DNA of 64,000 nucleotides from Variovorax sp. PBL-H6 (GTDB taxonomy: Bacteria > Pseudomonadota > Gammaproteobacteria > Burkholderiales > Burkholderiaceae_C): the NCBI RefSeq assembly GCF_901827155.1, contig NZ_LR594659.1, positions 1,612,001 through 1,676,000 on the forward strand. The letters run 5' to 3'. Positions 24,872 through 34,914 of this stretch are shown here, piece after piece. Position 1 is the stretch's first letter; every line of letters starts with the position of its first letter. The notes beneath the pieces are model-generated. The model was not told the origin of the DNA and did not search any database. It was given only the letters and a program-made list of their open reading frames with translations. The translations under genes were made by a program, and so were the position numbers.

Positions 24872-25905
24872 CACTTCTTGAGGATGCTGTTGAGCTCGGC
24901 CGCGGGCGGGAGCAGTGCGGCCGTCCATACCGCGTCCGGGCTCACGCGCGTCTTGGTGTTGAAGGCGTCCGACACTTGCGAGGCCATCAGCGAAAGGCGG
25001 CCTGCGTTGACCACCCCGAAGCCTTCTGCGCGCGCATCGGGGCTGTTGATCACGGTGTCGATGGCCAACTTGAGGCGCCGCGTTTCCAGCGCGCTGTCGA
25101 TGATGCCGTCGCGCTTCTTGACGGACTCGATGGCCACGGCCGGATTGGCGATCACCTCCTTCGCGCCCTTGGCGAAGGCCGACAGGAAGGCCTTGACCGC
25201 GGCCGGGTTCTCCTTGATCAGCTTGGGCGAGGCAATGATCACGTTGCCATAGAGCTTCACGCCGTAGTCGGGGTAGGGCAGCACCACGATGTCGGCTGTC
25301 TTGGCGCCGCGCGCCTCCAGGTTGAGCAGCGAGGTGAAGGTGAAGCCGGTGATGGCGTCGATGTCGCCGCGGATCAGCATGGTCTCGCGCAGCGTCGGGT
25401 CCATCGCGGTCCAGTTCACGGCGCCGATGTTGTTGGCCTTCGCGAAGATCGGGAAGGCGCGGCGGCCGGCGTCGAAGACCGGGGCGCCGAGTTTCTTGCC
25501 CGCGAGGTCTGCGGGCTTGGTGATGCCGCTCTTCTTCATCGTCATCACCGAGGCCGGCGTGTTGTTGTAGACCATCATCACCGCGACCGGCTTGTTCGGG
25601 CTGTCGGGGTTGTTGGCGTGGAACTCCATCAGCGCCGCAAGGTCGGCGAAGCCCATCTCGTAGGCGCCGGACGCGACGCGTGTGACGGTACCGCCCGAGC
25701 CGTTGCCCGCGTCGATGGCGACATCGAGTCCGGCGTCCTTGAAGTAGCCCTTGGCGGCCGGATGCAGGAACAGCGCAGCCGGCCCCTCGAAGCGCCAGTC
25801 GAGCTGGAACTTGATGGGCGTGGGCGCCTGGGCGTGAACGTTGACGAGGCCGAAGCTGAGCGCCGAGGCGGCAAGAAAGGAGTGGAGGAGTTGGCGCTTG
25901 TTCAT
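24871..25905 (-). CDS. ABC transporter substrate-binding protein, NMT1/THI5-SsuA type
   Basis: 344 residues from ATG 25905, with a signal peptide ending VNVHAQA. The fold pattern is that of SsuA/TauA/THI5 proteins: PIKFQLDWRFEGPAALFLHP at the start, KGYFKDAGLDVAID, FADLAALMEF and DLAGKKLGAPVFDAGRRAFP. The aromatic-rich first strand is like pyrimidine precursor or riboflavin-precursor binding proteins. It is the first gene of the three-gene importer. Ligand cannot be named from sequence alone. No sulfonate monooxygenase is adjacent. Confidence 0.88.
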   Translation of the reverse strand: MNKRQLLHSFLAASALSFGLVNVHAQAPTPIKFQLDWRFEGPAALFLHPAAKGYFKDAGLDVAIDAGNGSGGTVTRVASGAYEMGFADLAALMEFHANNPDSPNKPVAVMMVYNNTPASVMTMKKSGITKPADLAGKKLGAPVFDAGRRAFPIFAKANNIGAVNWTAMDPTLRETMLIRGDIDAITGFTFTSLLNLEARGAKTADIVVLPYPDYGVKLYGNVIIASPKLIKENPAAVKAFLSAFAKGAKEVIANPAVAIESVKKRDGIIDSALETRRLKLAIDTVINSPDARAEGFGVVNAGRLSLMASQVSDAFNTKTRVSPDAVWTAALLPPAAELNSILKK

Positions 25906-26073
25906 GCAGGACCCGTGAAAGATGAGTGCCGGCATTCAAGCAAATTCGGTGCCGGCACGCACTTGGTGCGAACCCTTCCGCCCGAGCCAAGGGAGTGCAT
26001 GTGCGTCCCTCGTTCCCAATGAAAAACGCACTGCCGCTTGCACCGCGGCAGGGCGTTCATGGTGGTGCGCGGC

Positions 26074-28374
<2,301 letters not shown>

Positions 28375-28449
28375 GAAAGGTCTCCTTTGTTCTGATGAGC
28401 AGAGAGGCTACTCCAAAAGCGCGGGCTGCTCGTGCAGTGGAAGCACCAG

Positions 28450-28476
28450 AAAAAAAGCCCCCGCCGAAGCGGGGGC
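28450..28476 (-). terminator. Rho-independent terminator of the large lipoprotein gene
   Basis: On the minus strand the 8-base stem GCCCCCGC, loop TTCG, stem GCGGGGGC is followed directly by a run of seven T. It lies 47 bases past the stop of the lipoprotein gene and before the malic enzyme start, so it closes the lipoprotein transcript and insulates malic enzyme. Confidence 0.9.
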
Positions 28477-28522
28477 GTGCTGCCGCGATGACGCGGCAGA
28501 ACACTGCAAGTTCGCAGCGCGC

Positions 28523-31117
28523 CTACGGCACGTTCGACGCGTGCACTGCGAACGGCTTGAACGGCAGCGCCAGCTTGCCCGCGTACTCGCCCTCGGATGC
28601 CAGCGTGGGGCAGACACCCGCCCTCGAACAGAAGTTGTTGTCGGGGTAGATCAGGTCGCCGAAGCGGTAGTTGTCGATGCTCTGGCCGCTGTAGTTCGCC
28701 ACGCTGACGATGTTGCCTTGCGTGGAGTAGTTGTCGGACATCGTCACCATGATCGGGTCGACCCGCGAGTCCTCCATCGTGCGCAGGATGGTGCCGCTGT
28801 TGCCGTCATCGGCGAACTTCATCCAGCCCCACTTGCGATTGGCGCGGTCGGTGAAGATCAGCATGGTGTTGATGGTGTCGGCCTGGCCCGGATAGTCCTT
28901 GGCCGCGGCCAGGTGCGTGACGTTGCTGCCCAGGCCCGTCACGACGCCGACCTGCGCGATCTCGGCGGAGCTTCCGGCCGCCGGCTTCGGGCCCTGCACA
29001 TAGCCGCCCAGCGAGTACATGTACACCTTGCCGTTCTCGGTGGCGACCCAGGCGCGTGCGTGGTGCGGGTTCGGCTCCCAGTACATGTCGTTCGGCGGCG
29101 CCATGCGGCGGCGGTCGTCCTTGCTCCAGTAGTTGTAGGTCGAGGTCGTCAGGACGCTGGTGGGCCTGTCGGCCAGCGTGATCGTCTTGACGACGGTCGG
29201 GGCCGCCTGCGGACGATCGGCCAGCAGGTAGGGCCACTGGTTGGCGGCGAGCCCGACGTTCTGCGTTTCCAGGTTGCTCGCGGCGCTGCCGAGGTACATG
29301 TCGTTCGTGTACTTGAACAGCGGCCCGAGATCCACGAAGGCCACGGTCTTTTCCGACTTGGACGCCACGACTGCGATGCCGCCCTTGGCGTATCGCTCGT
29401 AGTAGTCGCCGCCCGGCAGCAGCTTCGACCGGTTGCTGGCCATCGGGGAGGCTTCCTTCGCCATGCCCGACAAGCCGCCGCCACTGGTGTACACGACCGC
29501 CGCATACGGGTGCATGCCGGTCGTCACCTTGATCGAGGTCGGCGCCTTCATGTTCGCAGGCAGGTCGACGTAGCCGAGCACCTTCATGAAGATGTAGTTG
29601 CCCTGGTTGAAGAAGCCGGGGTGGACCATGTCCATCCAGTCGTGCCACCAGTCGTACTTCGGACCGTTCAGCGTGCAGCCCTGGCAGCTGCCGCCGAGCG
29701 AGACGACCGCGACCTGGCCCTTGTGGTTGATCGTGTCCCACACCGTGACCAGGGCGAACTCGCCGCCGCCGGTGACGGAGATGGCCGTCGGCACCTTGCC
29801 GAGGGCCAGCTTGACGCTGGCGCGGTTCTGCGCGGTGTACGTGCCCACGGTGAAGATCGTTGCCGGCTTCGTCGGGCTGCCCTGCGTCGCGATCAGCGAC
29901 AGGCGTGTCGAGGGGCTGTCGGCCGCGTTCTCGCCGCGGTCTTCGACGATGGGCAGGTCTGCCGGGTCGTTCGGGGACAGCACGCCCGCGGCGTAGTAGC
30001 TGTCGATCGCGCTGGGCAGCATGCGCTTGTCTTGCCACAGCATCTGCGGCCGCTGCATGAACGTGACGCGGTCGGTCGCCTGCGACTGAAACCACGCCAA
30101 CGAGCTCGACAACGAGCTTCCGCTGGCGGGCGTGCCGATCGCTGCAGCATGGATGCTCACGTACAGGTTGCTCGCTGAATTGTTTTCGGCACCCAGCTGG
30201 TAGAAGAGCTCATTGCCGACGCTGTGGTTGATTGCGCCCACGTCGCCCCGCAGGGGAAGCGTATTGACGCCGGTGCGGGTCGCCGCCGGCCCGAACCGGT
30301 ACGCCACGCCCTCGGCCTGACCGAGCTTGTAGGCGAGGTTGACATAGGCGCTTGTCACGATGGCGCCCGAGCTGTCCACCACGTCGCCGGCGATGGGCGT
30401 GGGCGCCGGAGGAGCCGGCGGTGCGGGAGCTGGAGCCGGGGCCGGGGCAGGGGCCGGGGCAGGGGCTGCCGGAAGCGGAGCGGGTGCGGGTTTGCTGGGG
30501 AGGTCGAGCTCAGGCGCAGGACCGGCCGACACGCATGATTTCGCCGTCATGAATGCGGGATCGTCACCAAAGAAGGTGTTCGTGCATGCGGCCGTCCCGG
30601 TGACGGTTCTGGTGATCCATCGCGAGTCCGCACCGTACTTCACCAGCGTAGGGGCAGGCACGGTGAACGAGCCACCTTCCTGGGCGAGCACGGTTCCCGC
30701 GGCCGGCGCGGGCTGCACATAGCACGCCTTGGCCACGTACTCCAATGGATCGCGGCCGAAGGCGGCGTTGTCGCAGGTCACGGTGCCGGAGAGTTCCTTG
30801 GTCGTCCAGCCCGAGTCCGCGCCGTACTGCACGACCGTCGATGCCGACAGGCGGAATGTCTGGCCTTCCTCGGCGACCTTGACCCAGCTCGAGCCAAGCT
30901 TGCTGAGTGCCGTCTCCTTGCCTGCGGCGGGTGCGGCCGCCAGTGCAGGCGTCGGGTCGGTGGCCGACGCGGCCGACGGCACCGGCGTACCGGTCGCCCC
31001 ATCCGTGCCCTGGGGGAGAGCGAAGCTGCCGCCTGAGCCGCTTCCGCCGCCCCCGCAACCCGCGAGTGCACCTGCTGCAACAACAAGCAGAAGCATGCGT
31101 TTGTCGATTCTGTTCAC
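28523..31117 (-). CDS. Large lipoprotein with two tandem Cys-repeat domains and a propeller-like body
   Basis: 864 residues. I start at GTG 31117 because AGGAGA lies eight bases upstream and a lipoprotein signal follows (LLLVVAAGALAGC, Cys21, then Gly/Ser). Two tandem repeats of about 55 residues lie near 77-133 and 141-195; each has a VxYGADSxW core and ends in C....FGxDP...KxC. They resemble the W/C-rich repeats of Burkholderiales secreted proteins, with the first cysteines lost. A Pro-Ala linker (about 208-242) leads to a 600-residue domain with possible propeller strands. Function unknown; surface attachment or adhesion is plausible. A terminator follows. Confidence 0.75.
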   Translation of the reverse strand: MNRIDKRMLLLVVAAGALAGCGGGGSGSGGSFALPQGTDGATGTPVPSAASATDPTPALAAAPAAGKETALSKLGSSWVKVAEEGQTFRLSASTVVQYGADSGWTTKELSGTVTCDNAAFGRDPLEYVAKACYVQPAPAAGTVLAQEGGSFTVPAPTLVKYGADSRWITRTVTGTAACTNTFFGDDPAFMTAKSCVSAGPAPELDLPSKPAPAPLPAAPAPAPAPAPAPAPAPPAPPAPTPIAGDVVDSSGAIVTSAYVNLAYKLGQAEGVAYRFGPAATRTGVNTLPLRGDVGAINHSVGNELFYQLGAENNSASNLYVSIHAAAIGTPASGSSLSSSLAWFQSQATDRVTFMQRPQMLWQDKRMLPSAIDSYYAAGVLSPNDPADLPIVEDRGENAADSPSTRLSLIATQGSPTKPATIFTVGTYTAQNRASVKLALGKVPTAISVTGGGEFALVTVWDTINHKGQVAVVSLGGSCQGCTLNGPKYDWWHDWMDMVHPGFFNQGNYIFMKVLGYVDLPANMKAPTSIKVTTGMHPYAAVVYTSGGGLSGMAKEASPMASNRSKLLPGGDYYERYAKGGIAVVASKSEKTVAFVDLGPLFKYTNDMYLGSAASNLETQNVGLAANQWPYLLADRPQAAPTVVKTITLADRPTSVLTTSTYNYWSKDDRRRMAPPNDMYWEPNPHHARAWVATENGKVYMYSLGGYVQGPKPAAGSSAEIAQVGVVTGLGSNVTHLAAAKDYPGQADTINTMLIFTDRANRKWGWMKFADDGNSGTILRTMEDSRVDPIMVTMSDNYSTQGNIVSVANYSGQSIDNYRFGDLIYPDNNFCSRAGVCPTLASEGEYAGKLALPFKPFAVHASNVP

Positions 31118-31730
31118 GCCGAATCTCCTGGTCAATTTGAAAATCGAGACAAAAGAATTCCCTGCGCCTTTAAAAGGCGCAAAAGAATTGCTGAATAAAA
31201 AAAGGAAGCGGCTAATTGCCGCCTGGGCTGGAGGGATGTGGCACGTCGTCGGTGCTCGACCTCTGCCGGAGTGGGCCTGGGCCCGCCGCAACCGACTTGC
31301 TCGCCGGTTTTATTGAGTACTTAAGTCATCTGCATTGACTAAGCTCGTCAACTGCAATGGGTCGGGAGAGAATTTCTCATGTTGTTGCCTTTGTTTGTGT
31401 CAATGGTTGTCCGATGAGTCGATTGTCAGCCAACCGCTCGCGACTGTGTAGGACAAATGCCCGTCGACCGGCAAAATTTCACGTCTTTCGCCGCGTCATC
31501 GGGCTATTCACAACAATGAAGTAGTTCGGCTTAATAACTATTTAGGGTACATTCGGGCGTTTTTTTGCGCCGTCGGAAATCACCGGCATTCAAATTAAGT
31601 TGAAAGAATTAGAGAGTCCCTAATTCCGCATCAAGCTGGTGAAGCCCGCAAGGGAGCCAACCGGGCGCGGCGTCCACCGGCACATCCAAATGACATTGAT
31701 TCTCATTTGTGTGGATACAATGGGGCTTCG
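31118..31730. other. 613-base divergent intergenic region, partly AT-rich
   Basis: The region lies between the lipoprotein gene (leftward) and the Fur-box operon (rightward) and has no convincing coding frame. Bases 31135-31205 and 31480-31620 are unusually A+T-rich for this genome, with runs of A and T. It should carry the promoters of both genes. A short inverted pair (AGTCA / TGACT) at about 31322-31345 is the only other structure I see besides the Fur box described separately. Confidence 0.6.
31686..31710. promoter_or_regulatory. Fur box before the PepSY-DUF2271 operon
   Basis: A perfect 7-base inverted repeat (CAAATGA, 9 bases, TCATTTG) at 31687-31709. Two overlapping 19-base windows, 31686-31704 and 31692-31710, each match the enterobacterial Fur consensus at 12 of 19 positions by hand count, six bases apart, as is typical for Fur dimers. 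The start codon follows 20 bases later, so Fur would repress initiation under iron-replete conditions. Confidence 0.7.
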
Positions 31731-32396
31731 ATGAGCGCTTCCGTCACTACCACCACCGCCGCTACTTCCTCTCGACGCCGTTCCTACTGGCTCAAGACCC
31801 TGCACGAGTGGCACTGGGTCAGTTCGGCGCTGTGCCTCGTCGGCATGCTGCTGTTCAGCATCACCGGCATCACCCTCAACCATGCTTCGCAGATCGAGGC
31901 GCGGCCTGCGGTGACGCACAAGGCCGCCTCCGTCGACCCTGCGCTGCGCGGGCAGTTGGCCGGCCTGTTTCCGAACATCGTGAAGACCGCGAAGGGCAAG
32001 GCCGAGCTGCCTGCCGAACTGCAACGCTGGGTGCAGGCGCAGTGGGGCGTCGCTACGGCCGGCAAGGAAGCGGAGTGGTCGCAGGACGAGATCTATCTCT
32101 CGCTGCCGCGACCAGGCGGCGACGCGTGGCTGCGCATCGGTCTGGAAGACGGCGAGGCCGAGTACGAGCTGACCGACCGCGGCTGGATCTCCTATCTGAA
32201 CGACCTGCACAAGGGGCGCAACACCGGTGCAGCCTGGAGCTGGTTCATCGACATCTTCGCGGCGGCGGCGCTGCTGTTCTCCGTCACCGGGCTGCTCATC
32301 CTCAAGATGCATGCGGGCAACCGGCCCTTCACGTGGCCGATGGTCGCGATGGGGCTGCTGGTGCCTTTCCTCCTCGCGCTACTGCTTGTTCATTGA
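31731..32396 (+). CDS. PepSY-associated transmembrane protein (flavin-linked electron-transfer candidate)
   Basis: 221 residues from ATG 31731. HEWHWVSSALCLVGMLLFSITGITLNH is the first membrane segment, with the His pair expected to help heme binding. A periplasmic loop contains a PepSY-like domain, and two more helices lie near 172-190 and 200-219. Such proteins (PepSY-TM, PiuB type) occur in iron-uptake operons and in systems using covalently bound flavin. It is the first gene after the Fur box and 28 bases before the DUF2271 gene. The likely job is moving electrons between the inner membrane and a periplasmic carrier. Confidence 0.8.
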   Translation: MSASVTTTTAATSSRRRSYWLKTLHEWHWVSSALCLVGMLLFSITGITLNHASQIEARPAVTHKAASVDPALRGQLAGLFPNIVKTAKGKAELPAELQRWVQAQWGVATAGKEAEWSQDEIYLSLPRPGGDAWLRIGLEDGEAEYELTDRGWISYLNDLHKGRNTGAAWSWFIDIFAAAALLFSVTGLLILKMHAGNRPFTWPMVAMGLLVPFLLALLLVH

Positions 32397-32424
32397 TCCA
32401 AACCGGACGAAGAAAGGTCCTTTC

Positions 32425-32958
32425 GTGCATATCCGCTATTCACTCGCGCCCGTTGCCATGTCCGCGTTGTTCGGGGCGCCCGCATGGGCGGCGGGCCTGG
32501 CAGTCAGCATCGAGGTGCCGCGCCTCAATGCCGCGGAATACCACCGGCCCTACGTATCGGCGTGGATCGAGCGCCCCGACAACACGCTGGCGACCACGCT
32601 GGCGGTCTGGTACGACGTGCGCACCAAGACCAACAACCCCGAGGGCGAAGGCACCAAATGGCTCAAGGACCTGCGCCAGTGGTGGCGCCGCGGCGGCCGC
32701 GAGCTGGCGGTGCCGGTCGATGGCGTGACCAGCGCCACCAGGCCGGCGGGCAAGCACCAGCTGAGCTTCGTGGAAGGTACCGGCGCGCTTCCAAAGCTTG
32801 CGCCGGGCGCCTACAGGCTGGTCGTCGAGGCGGCCCGCGAAGTCGGTGGCCGCGAAGTGGTGAGCATCCCGTTCCAGTGGCCGCCCTCGAGTGCGGCGCA
32901 GCCGGTCGCCGCCGGCAAGGAAGAGCTCGGAGAGGTCCGGCTCGAGCTCAAGCCGTAG
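32425..32958 (+). CDS. DUF2271 periplasmic protein with ApbE flavinylation motif (candidate FMN carrier)
   Basis: 177 residues. The start is GTG 32425, with AAAGGTCC eight bases upstream; a signal peptide ends at PAWA. The DUF2271 body includes LNAAEYHRPYVSAWIE. Residues 99-105 read DGVTSAT, matching the D-G-x-x-S/T-G/A-T sites where ApbE attaches FMN to threonine in NqrC/RnfG-type proteins; Thr105 would be the attachment point. That the motif is functional is inference, strengthened by the ApbE gene 930 bases downstream in the same operon. It would be a periplasmic electron carrier. DUF2271 has been placed with ApbE-linked flavinylation systems by genomic survey as I recall it. Confidence 0.8.
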   Translation: MHIRYSLAPVAMSALFGAPAWAAGLAVSIEVPRLNAAEYHRPYVSAWIERPDNTLATTLAVWYDVRTKTNNPEGEGTKWLKDLRQWWRRGGRELAVPVDGVTSATRPAGKHQLSFVEGTGALPKLAPGAYRLVVEAAREVGGREVVSIPFQWPPSSAAQPVAAGKEELGEVRLELKP

Positions 32959-33008
32959 TGACCCGCAACAACGTACCCGGCCGTTTTTCTTCAACGAGAG
33001 GAGTCCTC

Positions 33009-33815
33009 ATGATCCAGCCCGCCCTGCGCCTCGCCGCCCTCGCTTTTGCATTGTCGTGCACCGTCCCTGCCGTGGCTCACAACGCCTGGCTCCTGCCATC
33101 CACCACCGTGCTGTCGAAGGGCGACACCATCACCGTCGATGCGGCGGTGTCGAACGACCTGTTCGTCGCCAACCATGCACCGCTGCGGCTGGACGGCCTG
33201 CAGATCGTCGCGCCCGACGGCAGCCTGATCAAGCCCGAGAACGAAGCCAGGCTCAAGTACCGCAGCGTGTTCGACGTGCCCGTGGCGCAGGCGGGCACCT
33301 ACCGCATCGCCGTGCTGAACAACGGCGTCTTCGCGAACTGGAAGGACAAGGCCACCGGCCAGGGCAAGCGCGCGCGCGGCACGCCCGAGACGATCGGCAA
33401 GGAGATCCCGGCCGATGCGGCCGACGTGAGCATCACCCAGTCGGCAGGGCGCATCGAAACTTTCGTCACCGTCGGCAAGCCCAGTGCGCTCAAGCCGATC
33501 GGCCAGGGCCTGGAACTCGTGAGCACGGGCAGCCCGACCGATCTGGTCAAGGGCGAGAAGTCGACCTTCGTGCTGCGCATCGACGGCCAACCCGCCAAGG
33601 ACCTCGAAGTCACCGTGACCGCCGGCAACACGCAGTACCGCGACAAGCTGAGCGAAGTCAAGCTCAAGACCGACGACAAGGGCCAGTTCAGCGTGACATG
33701 GCCCAGCGCCGGGATGTTCTGGCTCGATGCCTCCACGCGCGACAACAAGACGACCGTGCCCCAGGCCAAGGAGCGCCGGCTGAGCTACGCGGCCACGCTC
33801 GAAGTGGCACCATGA
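33009..33815 (+). CDS. DUF4198 periplasmic protein
   Basis: 268 residues from ATG 33009, preceded by GAGAGGAGTCCTC, with a signal peptide ending AVAHN. It opens with HNAWLLPSTTVLSKGDTITV, the usual DUF4198 start, and ends in an immunoglobulin-like beta domain (VTVTAGNTQYRDKLSEVKLK, TDDKGQFSVTWPSAGMFWLD). DUF4198 proteins are periplasmic and often encoded beside TonB receptors, nickel/cobalt uptake and ApbE-linked clusters; a metal- or complex-binding role is suspected. Its TGA overlaps an ATG of a 25-codon frame that runs to the ApbE start. Confidence 0.8.
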   Translation: MIQPALRLAALAFALSCTVPAVAHNAWLLPSTTVLSKGDTITVDAAVSNDLFVANHAPLRLDGLQIVAPDGSLIKPENEARLKYRSVFDVPVAQAGTYRIAVLNNGVFANWKDKATGQGKRARGTPETIGKEIPADAADVSITQSAGRIETFVTVGKPSALKPIGQGLELVSTGSPTDLVKGEKSTFVLRIDGQPAKDLEVTVTAGNTQYRDKLSEVKLKTDDKGQFSVTWPSAGMFWLDASTRDNKTTVPQAKERRLSYAATLEVAP

Positions 33816-33889
33816 GCCGCACCGCCGCTCCGAAGGGGAATAGCACCGCAGCCGCAGGCGAAGGTGATCTCAAATCGCACGCCCCTTGA
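33812..33889 (+). CDS. Possible 25-residue translational-coupling ORF
   Basis: ATG 33812 overlaps the DUF4198 stop (ATGA). Its own TGA at 33887-33889 overlaps the TTG start of the ApbE gene (TTGA). The product would be small, polar and Ala/Gly/Lys-rich, with no signal or membrane segment. There is no good ribosome site of its own, so coupling through the two overlaps is the main argument for it. It could equally be a fortuitous frame. Confidence 0.35.
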   Translation: MSRTAAPKGNSTAAAGEGDLKSHAP

Positions 33890-34914
33890 ACGCCGCCCCC
33901 GCCGCCGCGAGTGAAGCGGCTCCTTCCTTTGCGCGCCGTCTGGCCGATGGCTATGCCGCCGCTGCGCTGCCGCGCCGCGCCGACCCGTCCAGCCTGCAGC
34001 GCCTCGAAGGGCGCACCATGGGCACCACCTGGTCGCTGCGCTTCGACAACCCACGCATGCTCGCGCTGTCGCAGGTGCGCGCAGCCGTCGAGGATGCGCT
34101 CGACCGTGTCGTGGCACAGATGAGCCATTGGGAGCCCGACTCGGTCATCAGCCGCTTCAACCGCGCACCGCCTGGTTCGCGACATCGCCTGCCCCGCGAG
34201 TTCGCCAGCGTGCTGGCCTGCGCGCTCGACTGGGCGCATGCCAGCGGCGGCGCGCTCGACCCGACCGTCGCGCCGCTCGTGGCCTGCTGGGGCTTCGGTC
34301 CCCAGGCCGCCGCCGCTGCGCCCGATGCCCACGCGCTGGCCGATGCCGCCGCCCGCGTGGGCTGGCAGCGCCTGTGCTTCGAACTGGCCGATGCCAGCGT
34401 GCTGCAGCCCGGCGGTGTGGTACTCGACCTCTCGGGCATCGCCAAGGGCTTCGCGGTCGACCATGGCGTCGAGGCCCTTTGCGCGCTCGGCTTGCGCGAT
34501 CTGTTGTTCGAGGTTGGCGGCGAGCTGCGCGGTGCGGGGCGCCGCCCCGGTGGCCTGCCGTGGCAGGTGCAGGTCGATGCGGGCGACGGTCCGGCCCTGC
34601 GCGTGCCGCTGGCCGACATGGCAGTCGCCACCTCCGGCGACCGTTGGCAGGTGCGCGAGCATGCGGGCCGGCGCTGGTCGCACAGCATCGATCCGCGCAC
34701 CGGCCGGCCCGTGGGTCCCGCCGTGGCCGGCGTCACCGTGCTGCACGCGCAGTGCATGCAGGCCGACGCGCTGGCCACGGTGCTTACCGTGCTCGGGCCG
34801 GACGAAGGCCTGTGCTTTGCCGATGCCCACGGCATCGCCGCGCTGTTCAGCGTCCGCGCCGCCGAGGCGCTCGAGTGGCGCCCCAGCACTGCCTGGAAGG
34901 AACGCCGGGACTGA
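33886..34914 (+). CDS. apbE: ApbE-family FAD:protein FMN transferase
   Basis: 342 residues from TTG 33886. The enzyme moves FMN from FAD onto a threonine of a carrier protein. Family motifs are present: MGTTWSLRF near 45, the DPTVAPLVACWGFG block, VVLDLSGIAKGFAVDHG near 180, LFEVGGELRGAG, VATSGDRW, HSIDPRTGRP and QCMQADALATVL with the metal-binding Asp. I see no Sec or lipoprotein signal, which is odd because most periplasmic ApbE proteins are exported. The TTG start is uncertain and a missed upstream start cannot be excluded. The likely substrate is DUF2271 Thr105. Confidence 0.88.
   Translation: MNAAPAAASEAAPSFARRLADGYAAAALPRRADPSSLQRLEGRTMGTTWSLRFDNPRMLALSQVRAAVEDALDRVVAQMSHWEPDSVISRFNRAPPGSRHRLPREFASVLACALDWAHASGGALDPTVAPLVACWGFGPQAAAAAPDAHALADAAARVGWQRLCFELADASVLQPGGVVLDLSGIAKGFAVDHGVEALCALGLRDLLFEVGGELRGAGRRPGGLPWQVQVDAGDGPALRVPLADMAVATSGDRWQVREHAGRRWSHSIDPRTGRPVGPAVAGVTVLHAQCMQADALATVLTVLGPDEGLCFADAHGIAALFSVRAAEALEWRPSTAWKERRD

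Noticed and set aside
31540..31600. Terminator in the T-run GCGTTTTTTTGCGCC
   Set aside because: A T-run flanked by GC bases, but no stem of useful length precedes it.
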